From positions 44,550,069-44,614,068 of the forward strand of contig OZ034975.1 in assembly GCA_964030785.1 (NCBI GenBank): DNA of 64,000 bases. The letters are read 5' to 3'. This DNA is from Siderastrea siderea (Eukaryota > Cnidaria > Anthozoa > Scleractinia > Rhizangiidae). Positions within the stretch are counted from its first letter, which is position 1. The number at the start of each line of letters is the position of its first letter. Below the pieces are notes generated by a model that saw only the letters and a list, made by a program, of their open reading frames with translations, did no database searches and was not told the origin of the DNA. The translations under genes and the position numbers were made by a program. Below, one piece after another: positions 1-9,988 of this stretch.

Positions 1-360
1 GCTTTTTTTTCCCTTACACTTTGTTCCTCAATTTTGGTTACTTTCTCTGACCAAAGTACGTGAGATGCTGATTATCATTTCATGACAGAGTTTAAACTCT
101 ATCAATAGGATATTTCTTTCTTTATCATCCCATAAGATGCTTTATTCGACATTGCTGATCCTAGCAGTATGTTGGACCCGTGCCGCAATGAACTAGTCCA
201 TATGACTTAGCTCGCCACGTGTCTCCTAGTAGCTCAGTAGTGGAGTGGGTCGGGGGGGGGGGGACCCGGGTGAAAAGGGGATGGGAAACGGGAGCCGGTA
301 ATAGGGGGAATTACGCAACATTGTGCAACATTTCGCCATTGAAAAAGCGCAAAGGCTTTG

Positions 361-434
361 CAACCTCGTTCCCAGGGTCTCTCTTCCCGTCCCATGGAGC
401 AAGACGGGAAGAGAGACCCTGGGAACGAGGTTGC
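361..434. repeat. Short perfect hairpin (small MITE)
   Basis: Thirty-one bases from CAACCTCGTTCCCAGGGTCT at 361-391 recur as an inverted copy at 404-434, around a 12-base loop. Element B lacks this block at the matching place (about 31290), so it is an insertion into element A. The ORFs across it are not genes. Confidence 0.8.
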
Positions 435-649
435 CAACTGAGCTGCTTCGGGTTGACCAAGGGCTACAAGGTGCTCGAAATGTCAGCTTTAAATTTCTCT
501 ACAGTGGTAGATTTCACCTTATCAACTCCATTGATATTTTTAGGCAAACCCAGTCATCAAAGATATATAGTGATTGCTATCGTTATCGGTCCACCTATAC
601 TTTTCAGCAAATAAAATTTACACTGCAGAATTAAATGCTAAGTTCTCAG

Positions 650-1969
650 ATGTACAAACAAATTCTGCCTCAGTCAGTAGCTTTCATTTGAATGGTCATA
701 CTTAAGAATTCCATCCATAGACTCAAAAGTTAGAACCACATTGCATAGTGTGGTGGGCAGAACCACAGGAAAGGAATGCTAAGAGCTTTCATTTGAATTG
801 CCACACTAAAGGATTTCATCCAGAGACTCAAAACCTAGAACCACTTTGTAAAAAAAGTACTGCTTTAGGGGTTCTATCCACAGACTAAAAAGCAAGCCAC
901 CATGTACAGCATAATAAACAGCACAACAGGAAAGTCAGTTCTGCTCAATAGCTTTCATTTGAATGGTCACATTTAAGGATTGCATCCACAGACTGAAACA
1001 TTAGCTCCACCTTGTACAGCATAATAAACAGTACGACAAGAAAGTACTGCTCAGTAGCTTTCCTTTAAATGGTCACACTTTCGGATTTCATCCACAGACT
1101 CAAAAGTTAGAACCACCTTGTAGGGCACAACTGCACCACAGAAAAGTACTGCTTAATAGCTTTTATTTGAGTAGTCACATTTAAGGATCGCATCCACAGA
1201 CTCAAATGTTAGCTCCACGTTGTACAGTATAATAAACAGTACCACAAGAAAGTACTACTCAGTAGCTTTTAGTAGGGTTTCATCCACAGACTCAAACTCA
1301 GACTCAGACTTTGTACAACATAAGAAACAACACAAGAGGAAAGTACTGCTCAGTAGCTTTAATTTAGATGGTTACACTTTAGGATTTTGTCTACAGACTC
1401 AAAAATAGAACCACCTTGTACAGCATAATAATCAGCACCACAGGACAGTACTGCTCAATAGCTTTCATTTGAGTGGTCACACTTGAGGATTTCACCGACA
1501 GAATCAAAAGTTAGAACAACCTTGTACAGCATAACAAACAGCACCACAGGAAAGTACTGCTCAACAGCTTTCATTTGAATGGTCGCACTTGAGGATTTCA
1601 CCAACAAAATCAAAAGTTAGAACAACCTTGTACAGCACAATAATGGAAAGTGCTACTCAGTAGCTTTCATTTGAATGCCACACTTTAGGATTTCATCCAC
1701 AGTTTCAAAACTTAGAACCATCTTGTACGGCACAATAAACGGCACCACAGGAAATTGCTGCTCAGTAGCTTTCATTTGAATGGTCAAACTTTTGGATTTC
1801 ATCCACAGACTCAAAAGTTAGAACCACCTTGTACAGCATAATATACAGCACCACAGGAAAGTACTGTTCAGTAGCTTTCATTTGAACGGTCACACTTTTG
1901 GATTTCATCCACAGACTCGAAAGTTAGAACACCTTGTGCAGCATAATAAACAGCACCACAGAAAAGTAG
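650..1969 (+). repeat. Minisatellite, ~110-120 bp units
   Basis: About eleven diverged units each carry the landmarks AGTAGCTTTCATTTGAATGG, GGATTTCATCCACAGACTCA, AGTTAGAACCACCTTGTACA and CAGCACCACAGGAAAGTACT. One further unit lies beyond the Gypsy insertion (6484-6640), and a second array is at 31550-32360 in element B. Units are contiguous without unique spacers. Confidence 0.85.
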
Positions 1970-2129
1970 TGTCTTGAAATGACAACAAAGTTTAATAAGC
2001 AACGAACACAACAACGATGTACAAATCCGCCATTTGGCAAGAGCACATCGTTTTTCTAACTAGACACTACTGCGCATGTCCTAGGTGTTACTTCGCAACG
2101 ATGACATCTAACTGCACGATATCGATACA
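1970..2129 (-). repeat. 3' LTR of the Gypsy element
   Basis: It shares long runs with 6324-6483, for example CGAACACAACAACGATGTAC and CACTACTGCGCATGTCCTAG. On the minus strand it starts TGTATCGA and ends AAGACA, giving TG...CA ends. At about 160 bp it is short for an LTR. Confidence 0.8.
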
Positions 2130-2257
2130 TCACCCCCTTTTGAGGAATAGATAAAGCAAAATACTTACTTGAGTAACAAAAACTGGACTTGTTCTGAAAG
2201 CTAATAATGTAGGGCTTTAGAGCACAAATTGTTCCACTGTAAAAGAAAACCAACTGT

Positions 2258-3793
2258 TCAATGTGCTTTCAAAAAGTCCTTAGCTAACCCCCCAAAAGTA
2301 ATCCTATTAAAGGTCCTCTCCATAAAGAATAGGTTTCCTAATAAGTCTTCCACTGGAGTCCTCTGTTCCGGGATTAAGTTCTGATTGCTTGTGCCGGGAT
2401 GGGTGTTGCTATTTTCAGGAACTCCGGTATCCTCTGCCTGGACACCCTTGGAAGTAGACTTACTGCTAATTTCTGGAATAGGAGTGTCGTCCTCTGGTGC
2501 ATCATAAGAAGTGGATACAGGGACTTTCCTAAGATGCCTACGATTCCTTCGCAACATTCGACCACCATTGTCTATGATGTATGGTCTAGGACTGTGGCCT
2601 TTACTGATCACTACTTCTCATAATCCAGCTTGGCTCGTACCCAGTCTCCAGGTTAAAGCTGCGGTAGTTCTCTTCTGCCATTCCTTCTGTCAAAGAACTC
2701 CTTGTAGACCCTTTTTGTTTCAGCATCTGCTTTCATGACTGCTGCATGATTTGAAAGCTTTCCTTGGTCATTGTTGAGAGGGTAGGACGTATCTGTCTTC
2801 CCATGATCAGCTCTGATGGTGTCTTTCCAGTGGCTGGGATAGGGGTTGCACGGTAGACCATGAGAGCAAGGAATGGATCCTGCTGTTTCAGGATCCGTCT
2901 GGAGATTTACACTACACTTTCTGCAGCACCATTTGCTTGGTGGTGATGGGGGCTCGATGTGGTGTGCTCAAATCCATACTTCGCTTTGAACTCGTCAAAC
3001 ATAGCTGACTTGACCTGCGTGCCGTTGTCTCTCACTAGTTCTTCTGGAATACCCCATCGCGCAAATACTGACTTCAGCTTTTGGATGACAACTTGGCTTG
3101 TCGTCTCCACTAGGTTTAATATCTCGATAAACCATGAGTAGCAGTCCATTACCGCTTAGACTGCGAAATTTTTGGCGCTCCCCTCGCGTTTCCTCGAAAT
3201 TTCGCGCGCGTGCGTGTGTATTTCGCCTTGCCCACAATCGCCATGGCCAAAATTAGAGACTACTCGAAGTCTAATTACCACTAGGAATTTCTGACCGGCT
3301 AGCTCCAACAAATCTGTCGACAACTTCTGCCATAGCCCTGTCGGGTAGGACTGTGGTCATCAGTGGTTCTTTCCTCTGAGAAGGTTGGTTTTGCTGACAG
3401 AACTGGCACGACTCCACCTTTGACTTAATTTCTTTGGAAATACCCGGTCACCACACGGACAGGCTGGCACGCTCACGGCACTTTGTTATGCCCTGGTGAC
3501 CCGTGTGAATGCGCTCCAGCTAGTATTTCCTCTGTCATATCAGCAGGTATAACTATGCGATCATCATAGGTTAGAAGGCCATTGCTTATCGACAAGTGTT
3601 TACGTGAATAAAAGAATTCTCGTATCTGGAGTGGGACGTCCTCCACACGTGTTGGCCACCCTTGTGATGCGAAGGCGATCACCTTTTGAAGTTGGGCATC
3701 TTTCGCGCTTGCTACTCTGATTCTCTCCAGCTGACTATCTGTGGCTGGCCTTGCAGATCGAACCAAGTCTACGAACGCTTGAACATCTTCCAC
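2258..3793 (-). pseudogene. Integrase region of the Gypsy element (fragmented)
   Basis: The N-terminal part (3473-3793) ends in a histidine-rich AHSHGSPGHN stretch and is followed, out of frame, by a CQFC pair, matching an HHCC zinc-binding domain. The catalytic core (2907-3149) shows MDCYSWFIEI, RDNGTQ and a glutamate in QANGAAE, which fit the D, D and E of retroviral-type integrases. The C-terminal part (2258-2611) has RMLRRNRRHLR, typical of Gypsy integrase tails. The pieces lie in different frames with stops between them, so the gene is dead. Confidence 0.8.
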
Positions 3794-3805
3794 AGCGTCT
3801 GGTTC

Positions 3806-4365
3806 CTATTCTAACTTAACAGGACTTCGGGACAGGGTATCTGCTATTACCATCTGCTTACCTGGTGCATGTTTCGCTTGAAGGTTGAACCGCATTTGGC
3901 GCATTAGAAGCCTCTGACATCCTAGTGGTGTCTTGTCCAGATATCTCTGATTGATCAATGGCACTAGGGGTTTATGATCCGTCAAGAGCTGGAAAGTTGG
4001 AAGCCCAACCACGTAACGTAATAATCTCTCCCATCGCATGTCCATACAGCTGCCAGGCACTCCTCAATTTGAGCGTATTTAACCACAGTCTCTGTAAGTG
4101 TTCTTGAACAAAATGCAACTGGGCGGAGTTGGTACCCACGATCTTGCATCAGAACCCTACCAATTCCATAACTACTGGCATCTGCGCAAAAAACAATGGG
4201 CTTCTGAAGATCGTAGAATACTAACACTGTGGAACTTGGCATTATTTCTTTGAACTTGTCAAATGCTTTCTGCTGGAGAGGTTCCCAAATCCAAGCTCTG
4301 TCAGACTTAAACAGGTCAGTCATTGGATGCATTTCTGTAGCAAGGTTAGTGAGGTAGTTTATCAT
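3806..4365 (-). pseudogene. RNase H region of the Gypsy element
   Basis: Two overlapping frames carry the RT connection (FDKFKEIM) and the RNase H start (FCADASSYGIG, with an aspartate at the first catalytic position), then PVAFCSRTL and, in the second frame, LLTDHKPLVPL and IADTLSR. These are standard landmarks of Gypsy RNase H. A frameshift near 4030-4060 separates the two parts, and a stop near 4366 separates this region from RT. Confidence 0.8.
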
Positions 4366-4368
4366 GCC

Positions 4369-4938
4369 TCATAGTTCTGGCACATTGGTAGGTGCTTGAA
4401 GCTCTGTGATTGCTTTCACTTTTTCAGGGTCTGGACGTACTCCCTCGGCACTGAGAACATGTCCAAAATAGGTTATCGTGTCTTTCTTGATCTCGCATTT
4501 CTTTTTGTTTAGTTTCAGTCCTGACTCCTTAATGACTTGAAATGTTTTCTTTAAGTTCTCATCATGTTTCTCAGCAGACTTTCCAAATACAATGATGTCA
4601 TCCATGATCGCTTCACAGCCTTCTTCATTCTTTAGCAAATCGGTCAATAGACACTGGAAAATTTCTGGTGCACAGGTGATTCCAAATGGGAGCCTTTTAA
4701 AGCAGAACCACCCAAATGGAGTGATGAACGTGGTCAACTTGGTACTATCTGGATGTAGAGGGATTTTCCAGAATCCACTTGACGCATCGAGCTTTGAAAA
4801 GTACTGAGCACCAGCGAGCTTTGGGGCAATATCTTCCAAGGTAGGCAAAACGAATCTTGCACGCTGCTCAGCACTATTCAGATTTCTCAGATCGACACAG
4901 ATCCTGAGCTTCCCATTACTTTTCTGTAGTGGTACCAT
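4369..4938 (-). pseudogene. Reverse transcriptase domain of the Gypsy element
   Basis: A 189-residue open stretch contains KSNGKLRICVDLRNLN, SKLDASSGFWKIPL (first catalytic Asp), LPFGITCAPEIFQ and IMDDIIVFG (the xxDD pair), all in the right order for a Gypsy RT palm. The fingers region upstream is out of frame. This is the best preserved part of the element. Confidence 0.9.
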
Positions 4939-5077
4939 ACGCGCACACTATTCCGTTAGCCCCGTGACTCTTCCGATGATACCAGCTTCTTCCATCCGCT
5001 TAAGCTCGTCTTCTACTTTCGGCATAAGGGGGAAAGCAATTCTCCTTGCTGTGTTGACGCAATAGAGTTGAGCATTC

Positions 5078-5477
5078 TCATGCATCCAATTGGATCCTCA
5101 CTGTCTCACACTTAAACAGACCTATATATCCAAACAACTCAGCATCCACCTCTTCTAATCTCGAAACCAGACCCATTTCACACGTTGCTTGTCTACCCAG
5201 GAAATTACTCGCATGTTCTCCACTGATTACGAAAATATCAACTTCATACTTCTTGTTACAATGTGTCACTGCTGTTGTAGACTATCCAGCACACTGCAAC
5301 TTGCCTCCTGGACTGAATAGGGCAATCTTAGATGGATGTAGCGTAGGCTGGTTTGGCAAACTGTCAAAGGTACTTAAGGTAGACTTTGAAATGGCGGTGA
5401 TATCCGCACCTGTATCAATCTTGAACACCACTGGCTTGCCGCTGACCTTGAGCTGAACCCTGAATCGCCTGCTAACG
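5078..5477 (-). pseudogene. Aspartic protease region of the Gypsy element
   Basis: The minus strand reads KIDTGADITAIS near 5390-5425, the active-site loop of retroelement proteases. A FLGRQ-like motif follows downstream in a neighbouring open segment. An internal stop near 5282 breaks the frame. Confidence 0.75.
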
Positions 5478-5605
5478 AACCTAAGAACCAGTGATCAGCA
5501 CTGCTGCCTTTTGTAGTACCACTACCATCACTGCTAACCTCACTCACAGACTTAGACCAACATACAGCTGCAAAGTCACCCACCTTTTGGCATTTCAAGC
5601 ACTTC

Positions 5606-6247
5606 TTATCGTTCGATAAACAGGTGTTCCGGCTTTGTGTGATAAAGACCGCATCTGCCACACTTCTTCTGACATTGCTTTCGGGATGAATCCTCCTTCG
5701 CTTCTTCCCCTCTTCTCGAACGTGAATTTACCGGCTTCTGTTTACTTCGCACCTCTTCCAAATTCTTCGATCTAAGAGAATTCTGATCTGCAACCTGAGT
5801 CTTGACCATTTCTGACTGACGAGTGCTTTGAATCACGGCGTCCAGCGTTAAATCCGACTTCAACTGCAACTTCTGAGACACGTTTTTATCCACAATTCCA
5901 ATGACAATCCTATCCCGTATTTGCTGGTCACGACCGGTCCCAAAATCATAGTGTTTAGCTAATTCGTAGAAACTTCGTACGAATGATTCGACCTTCTCTC
6001 CTTGCTTTTGATTCCTTTGGTGAAAACGTGTTCGCTGGTGAATTATGTTCTGCTTTGGAACGAAATGCTCATCAAACTTTGCTAAAATCACGTCGAATTT
6101 TGCATTGTCTCCCTCTACTAAGGTAAACGACTTGTACAAGTGTTCGGCTTCTCTTCCCATTGTGTAAATGAGAGCACTGACCTGTACGCACCTTCCTCTT
6201 TGAGAAGTTTCGTCGCGAGTCGAAATCGCAGGGAATTCTACTTCCAA
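5606..6247 (-). pseudogene. Gag-like protein of the Gypsy element
   Basis: A 213-residue open frame has a capsid-like segment with [20 protein letters not shown] and a C-terminal CGRCGLYH, the start of a zinc knuckle that continues out of frame (CLKCQKVGDFAAVC in the overlapping frame near 5580). This is the common architecture of invertebrate Gypsy Gag. The reading frame breaks in the zinc-finger region. Confidence 0.75.
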
Positions 6248-6323
6248 TCTGGCCAGTCGGGCGGTTTGGAAAAATCAAATCTCTCTGGAGGGCTTAATTT
6301 CAGCATTTTCCTTGTTTAACCGC

Positions 6324-6483
6324 TGCCACTCTTGAAATCGCAACAAAGTTCAACAAACAACGAACACAACAACGATGTACAAATCCGCCATTTTGCAAAA
6401 GCACATCGGTTTCTCTAACGAGACACTACTGCGCATGTCCTAGGTGTTACTTAGCAACAATGAAATCTAACTGCGCGATTATA
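6324..6483 (-). repeat. 5' LTR of the Gypsy element
   Basis: This is a direct copy of 1970-2129 with scattered differences. The outer end is diverged (TATAATCG instead of TGTATCGA on the minus strand). The minus strand continues inward into GGCAGCGGTTAAAC, a plausible primer-binding region. Confidence 0.75.
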
Positions 6484-6670
6484 AATAGCTTTCACTTGAA
6501 TGGTCACACTTTAGGATTGCATCTACAGACTCAAAAGTTAGAACCAACTTGCACAGCACAATAGACAGTACCACAGGAAAGTACTGGTTGCTAGCACTTG
6601 AATACTTGTTCCACAGACTCAAGGTACAGCAAAGAAGCACCTTGCACAACAGGACGAGAATAGTCGAGGG

Positions 6671-6826
6671 ACCGGTTATGAAACCCTACAACTTTCAAAA
6701 GCCATAACAATGGCGACTCAATTTATGTTGAAAGCACCTTTTAACTTTTGAGCCTGTAGAAGAAATCAACATAAATTGAGGCGCCATTCTTATGGCTTTT
6801 GAAACTTGCAAGGTTTCATTAACCGG
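6671..6826. repeat. Hairpin at the inner end of element A
   Basis: ACCGGTTATGAAACC followed by AAAGCCATAACAATGGCGAC and CAATTTATGTTGA at the left recurs inverted at the right, with arms of about 65 bp. The left arm alone recurs at 32750-32815 in element B. Confidence 0.75.
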
Positions 6827-7203
6827 CAAAAATTTTGCACAATATTGCGTAATTTCCCCCTATTGCGGGCTCCCGCTTCCCGCCCCCGGCCCTTTTCTCC
6901 CGGGCTCCCACCCCCTTGACCCCTTCCACTGCTGAACTGCTGGAAGAATCAAGGAGAGACAAGTCATAAGTACTTGTTCATTTTCGCACGCTTCCTACAC
7001 AATGTTAGGATCAGCAATGTCGAATAAAGCATCTTGTGGAATGATGAAGAAAGAAATATATTGGGAAAATTTTAAGCTTTGTCGTGAACGGATAATCGGC
7101 ATCAGTCACGTAGGTAAAAAGGTAAAGTCGCTCAGCCGGTGCTTAACCCGGTTTCTGTAGCATGAAGCAACTGAGAGTATTGCTACTCCCCTAGACTTGC
7201 TTA

Positions 7204-7284
7204 CAAGTCGAGTTCACAGAGCGCGAAGCGCGAAAGCGAGCGCGAAGCGCGGAGAGCGAGCGCGAAGCGCGAGAGCTCGACTTG
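7204..7284. repeat. Subterminal stem with three GCGCGAAGCGC boxes
   Basis: CAAGTCGAG (7204-7212) pairs with CTCGACTTG (7276-7284). The loop holds three copies of the near-palindrome GCGCGAAGCGC with spacers CGAAAGCGA and GGAGAGCGA. It sits just inside the left end of the transposon, where subterminal transposase-binding boxes are often found. Confidence 0.75.
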
Positions 7285-7490
7285 TTTCCCCTGCGAGAAC
7301 GCATCAAATGACGTGATTTTGGCGCGAACTTTTCCGAGACGGTAGGGTGTCAAAACTGTCTAGACTTTCTAAAAGTTGTTCGCTAAACTGTCAAGCTGTC
7401 AAATTTTCTTTTCGCAAGTAATGGCTTTTGGAGGCAAAAGCCGCTCATTTTCGCGCTTTCGATAGGTAGTCAATTCTACGTTCGGAGCTC

Positions 7491-7735
7491 ATGGCGGAGG
7501 AAAGCACTCCAAAGAAATGCTTTGTTCGCGTCGCTGTGCCTGAAAATATTTGTTTGCAATGTGGGGGTCAGTTGAAAATGCAGCCTTACGAAGAAGATTG
7601 TTTTCTGGGTTGGATAAGACCAAAACCGGCCGAAATCTGGAGCTGCTTCTTGGAGATGTGATTGAAGAGAAATCGGCAATTATTAGCCGAAACTGCTCAG
7701 AGCGAAACGAAACGCTCTGCAAGAAAATATTTACA
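7491..7735 (+). pseudogene. First exon of a CxxC protein, frameshifted
   Basis: Starting at 7491 the plus strand encodes MAEESTPKKCFVRV and then ICLQCGG, a CxxC pair, but this frame stops at 7659. The neighbouring frame continues the apparent protein (RRRLFSGLDKTKTGRNLELLL, then RNCSERNETLCKK with two more cysteines) up to a good splice donor (ACA|GTAAGG) after 7735. A single frameshift near 7590 would explain this. The four cysteines suggest a zinc-binding fold, but I do not recognise the family. No following exon is visible before the opposing helicase exon, so the gene is truncated. Confidence 0.5.
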
Positions 7736-7851
7736 GTAAGGGAGAATTTCTCCAAAACGCAAGAAAGGATGGAATCCAACTTGGATACCTCCATTTGCGT
7801 GAAGCCCTTAAGTTTATTTAAATTATAAACAATAACAAAGCGGCCGCTTAC

Positions 7852-8366
7852 CATTTCGCGATGCAGTGGCGTTCATCGATAAAAACAGCCTTGAGGTTTT
7901 TTCTTAGTTCCCCGCGAAAAATACCTCGAATGCTGTTTAGAAGTGCTTGGGGGATTTCAAAAATCAGGGAATACTTTCCATCAGTTATTTCTTTCAGTTG
8001 TTCACTCGAACAATCTGTTCCTACAGCAGCTGCCGAGATCCCTCGTGCGAGTAGTGAAGCAACTTGGTCTTTCATGAGAGCGACCAGTGGCACAACAACC
8101 AAGCAAATGGACAAGACCTCTTCTCTCTCGCCATGCTGTAAATAGTCCAAAACGTATGGAGCTACTTCGAATGTCAAGCTCTTTCCCGATCCCGTAGGCG
8201 ACGAAACAAACACATCTTTTCCACTGCAGTAAGCTGGGATAACTTTTCGCTGATGTTCTTGGGCATCTTTGTAATTTGCTTTCCGTAAGCCATAGGCGAT
8301 TGCCTCCTCAACTGAGCGCATGATGAAATAATGAAGGAACAAGAACAGAAAAATCGAGGAATCCAT
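7852..8366 (-). pseudogene. RecQ-type helicase, first exon only
   Basis: The exon reads from a start at 8366 or, more likely, the internal Met at 8321 (MRSVEEAIAYGLRK). It carries the Walker A motif SSPTGSGKS, the motif Ia-like VVPLVALMKDQV and motif II as IDERHCIAKW, where RecQ helicases usually have DEAH followed by C and W. A splice donor (AAATG|GTAAGC) follows at 7851. The rest of the ATPase and the HRDC/RQC regions are absent downstream on this strand. The family unwinds DNA in repair, but here it is a fragment inside a transposon and presumably inactive. Confidence 0.75.
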
Positions 8367-8868
8367 ATTTACTCACAACACGACAAGAAAGTCTACATGC
8401 AAACATAGTTGATGCAAATATTAAACAGATTGCTGGTTTCATCTTTCACGCGTGATCGATCATTATCTGGCGGGTCTGGCGAAGATCTGGTTTGAATGAC
8501 GTGAACTTGACAACGCTGTTCTCTGATTGGTTAATTCTACAGGAGGAAAATTCCTCCTGTAATTTTGGCGCGCTGCAAGTGATAAAAGTCGTTCGCACCG
8601 GAGTCTACTACCACCAAACCGGAAACGAGAAGCGAACGACTTTTAGAAAGTCTACTACTCCCCCTGGATGGGATTCTAGTCCATCGCAGGGTTACCCCCG
8701 GCAGTATTTCATACACCTGGGTGGAGAAAGACTGGGGTAAAAATTCTTGTCTAAGGAAACAACACGATGGCAGGGACTGGTTGTCGAACCACCGACCTTC
8801 AGATCTGAAGTCTAACGCGCTAACCACTACACCAGTGCGCCCCCACTTTATCACTACACCAGTCACGT

Positions 8869-9565
8869 GCTTTGGGAAAAAAAAAGTAACCAAAAACTGA
8901 GAAAAAAAGTCGGGAAAAAAGAACTTAAACTCGAAGAGTGTTTTATCTGATTTAAAAACAAATTGTGCGTGGTGTCCCTTTCCCTCTCTCAAGAATTATT
9001 ATCTAGCCTTCGTTCATTATTCATGTTCACATTTGTTAACGTGTTATCCCATGAGATCACATCCAAGCTAACTGACGCTAGAAATAGCCATATCTTCCCT
9101 TCTCCTTTTTATGTTTTCGCGAAATATCTTCAAATAGCTGTCACGTGTTTGTATGGCCAGCTTCAGTGCTGCGAGTAGACAGGAAAAAAACAGTTGTTAA
9201 TTAAAAATGTTCAGGCTTACGCAGTTTTCGAACTCAGATAACAGGCTTATTAAATTGAAAAATTGAAGTTAGGCGTATGGTGTGAAAAGGTACGTTCGGA
9301 GAGAGCTTCGTTCGTGGCGCGGTGGTTGTTCGCCTTTGCGAGGAGGGATTTCCTTGGCAATGAACTGCCAATTTCCCTAACTGATCTGTCACTCAGAAGT
9401 TTCTTTCCCACCCACAGACAATTCTGCCAACGATGCTGGCCATGAAGTTTTTCTGTTCCAGCAATAATGTTAGGTACAATAGTGAATAGCCCATAAGAGC
9501 GCGGTCAGCTTCCAGTTTGTGTTATAATGAACTATCTACAAATTCACACCTTCAACATGACTGAA
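8869..9565. repeat. Outer end of the left arm, no gene seen
   Basis: This is AT-rich DNA matching the inverse of 29960-30730. Open frames here (for example 8963-9178) are partly shared with the right arm (30355-30603, opposite strand) but have no recognisable domain, no clear splice context and diverge at their ends. I treat them as chance. Confidence 0.6.
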
Positions 9566-9743
9566 TTACTGCACTCCTAAGTTAAATATAATTACCTCAC
9601 CAGCCAACTGCTCATCGGCCAGACTCAGAGAAGTGGATCGAGAACAGATCGACGATCGTACCATCACCATCCTCGTCATCGCCGTCGTCGTCGTCTTTAT
9701 CATCATCGCCGTCGTCGTCATCATTAAACAAACACAGCAACGG

Positions 9744-9781
<38 letters not shown>

Positions 9782-9947
9782 GTCGTCGTCATCGCCGTCT
9801 TCGTCATCATCATCATCATCGTCATTATCGTCATCATCATCATCGTCGTCATTGGCATTGAAACTCTCTTTTAAATCATCAGAGCGACGATCATCATCAT
9901 CATCGTGTTTGTCATCGCCATCGCCATTATCGTCATCGTCGTCGTCG

Positions 9948-9988
<41 letters not shown>

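Larger units (their letters stand above)
1970..6483 (-). mobile_element. Gypsy/Ty3-type LTR retrotransposon, decayed
   Basis: Two direct repeats of about 160 bp (1970-2129 and 6324-6483) enclose, read on the minus strand, a gag-like ORF with a zinc knuckle, an aspartic protease, reverse transcriptase, RNase H and integrase. The order protease-RT-RNase H-integrase is that of Gypsy/Ty3 elements. A purine-rich tract (complement of CACCCCCTTTTGA at 2131-2143) adjoins the downstream LTR, as expected for the polypurine tract. Flanking bases AGTAG (1965-1969) and AATAG (6484-6488) may be an imperfect 5-bp target duplication in the minisatellite. Stops and frame breaks separate the domains, so it is not autonomous. 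Confidence 0.9.
1..7111. mobile_element. Terminal-repeat element A, split by an LTR retrotransposon
   Basis: The first ~330 bases recur inverted at about 6836-7111: the same GCTTTATTCGACATTGCTGA-type block, GC-rich stretch and AATAGGGGGAATTACGCAAC block are seen in both. Between them lie a minisatellite (650-1969 and 6484-6640) and a hairpin (6671-6826). A Gypsy element interrupts the minisatellite. A second copy of the same family in direct orientation is element B (30650-32830). No transposase was recognised, so this is probably a non-autonomous element or a mosaic of several. A degraded tRNA-like stretch with TAGTAGCTCAGTAG near 228-241 matches the intact one in element B. Confidence 0.55.
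7192..8654. mobile_element. 1.46-kb DNA transposon with inward-facing gene fragments
   Basis: The 9-mer CTACTCCCC flanks it (7183-7191 and 8655-8663), inside the SINE. The termini are related inverted repeats: TAGACTTGCTTACAAGTCG at the left, TAGACTTTCTAAAAGTCG at the right (reverse complement). A gene start lies about 300 bp from each end and reads inward, a CxxC protein from the left and a RecQ-type helicase from the right. Both stop after one exon and nearly collide. This suggests an internally deleted copy of a larger two-gene transposon. I cannot name the superfamily; an 8-9-bp duplication fits several, including hAT, P and KDZ. Confidence 0.7.
7112..8859 (-). mobile_element. tRNA-derived SINE, split by a DNA transposon
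   Basis: On the minus strand a tRNA-like head (about 8844 to 8772: box A-like TGGTGTAGTGGTTAGCG, box B-like GGTGGTTCGACAACC) is followed by a body to 8655. The tail lies 1.46 kb away at 7191-7112 (AGTTGCTTCATGCTACAGAA then AAACCGGGTTAAGCACCGG). The 9-mer CAGTCACGT flanks the whole unit (7103-7111 and 8860-8868), as expected for a target duplication. The right arm of the large inverted repeat is uninterrupted at the matching site (about 30700). An older relative is at 43590-43860. Confidence 0.75.

Noticed and set aside
650..1969. CRISPR-like array
   Set aside because: Units of ~115 bp are contiguous, diverged, with no unique spacers, and the DNA is eukaryotic.
7852..8366. Bacterial RecQ contamination
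   Set aside because: The exon ends in a eukaryotic splice donor and lies inside a transposon with a target duplication in animal repeat DNA.
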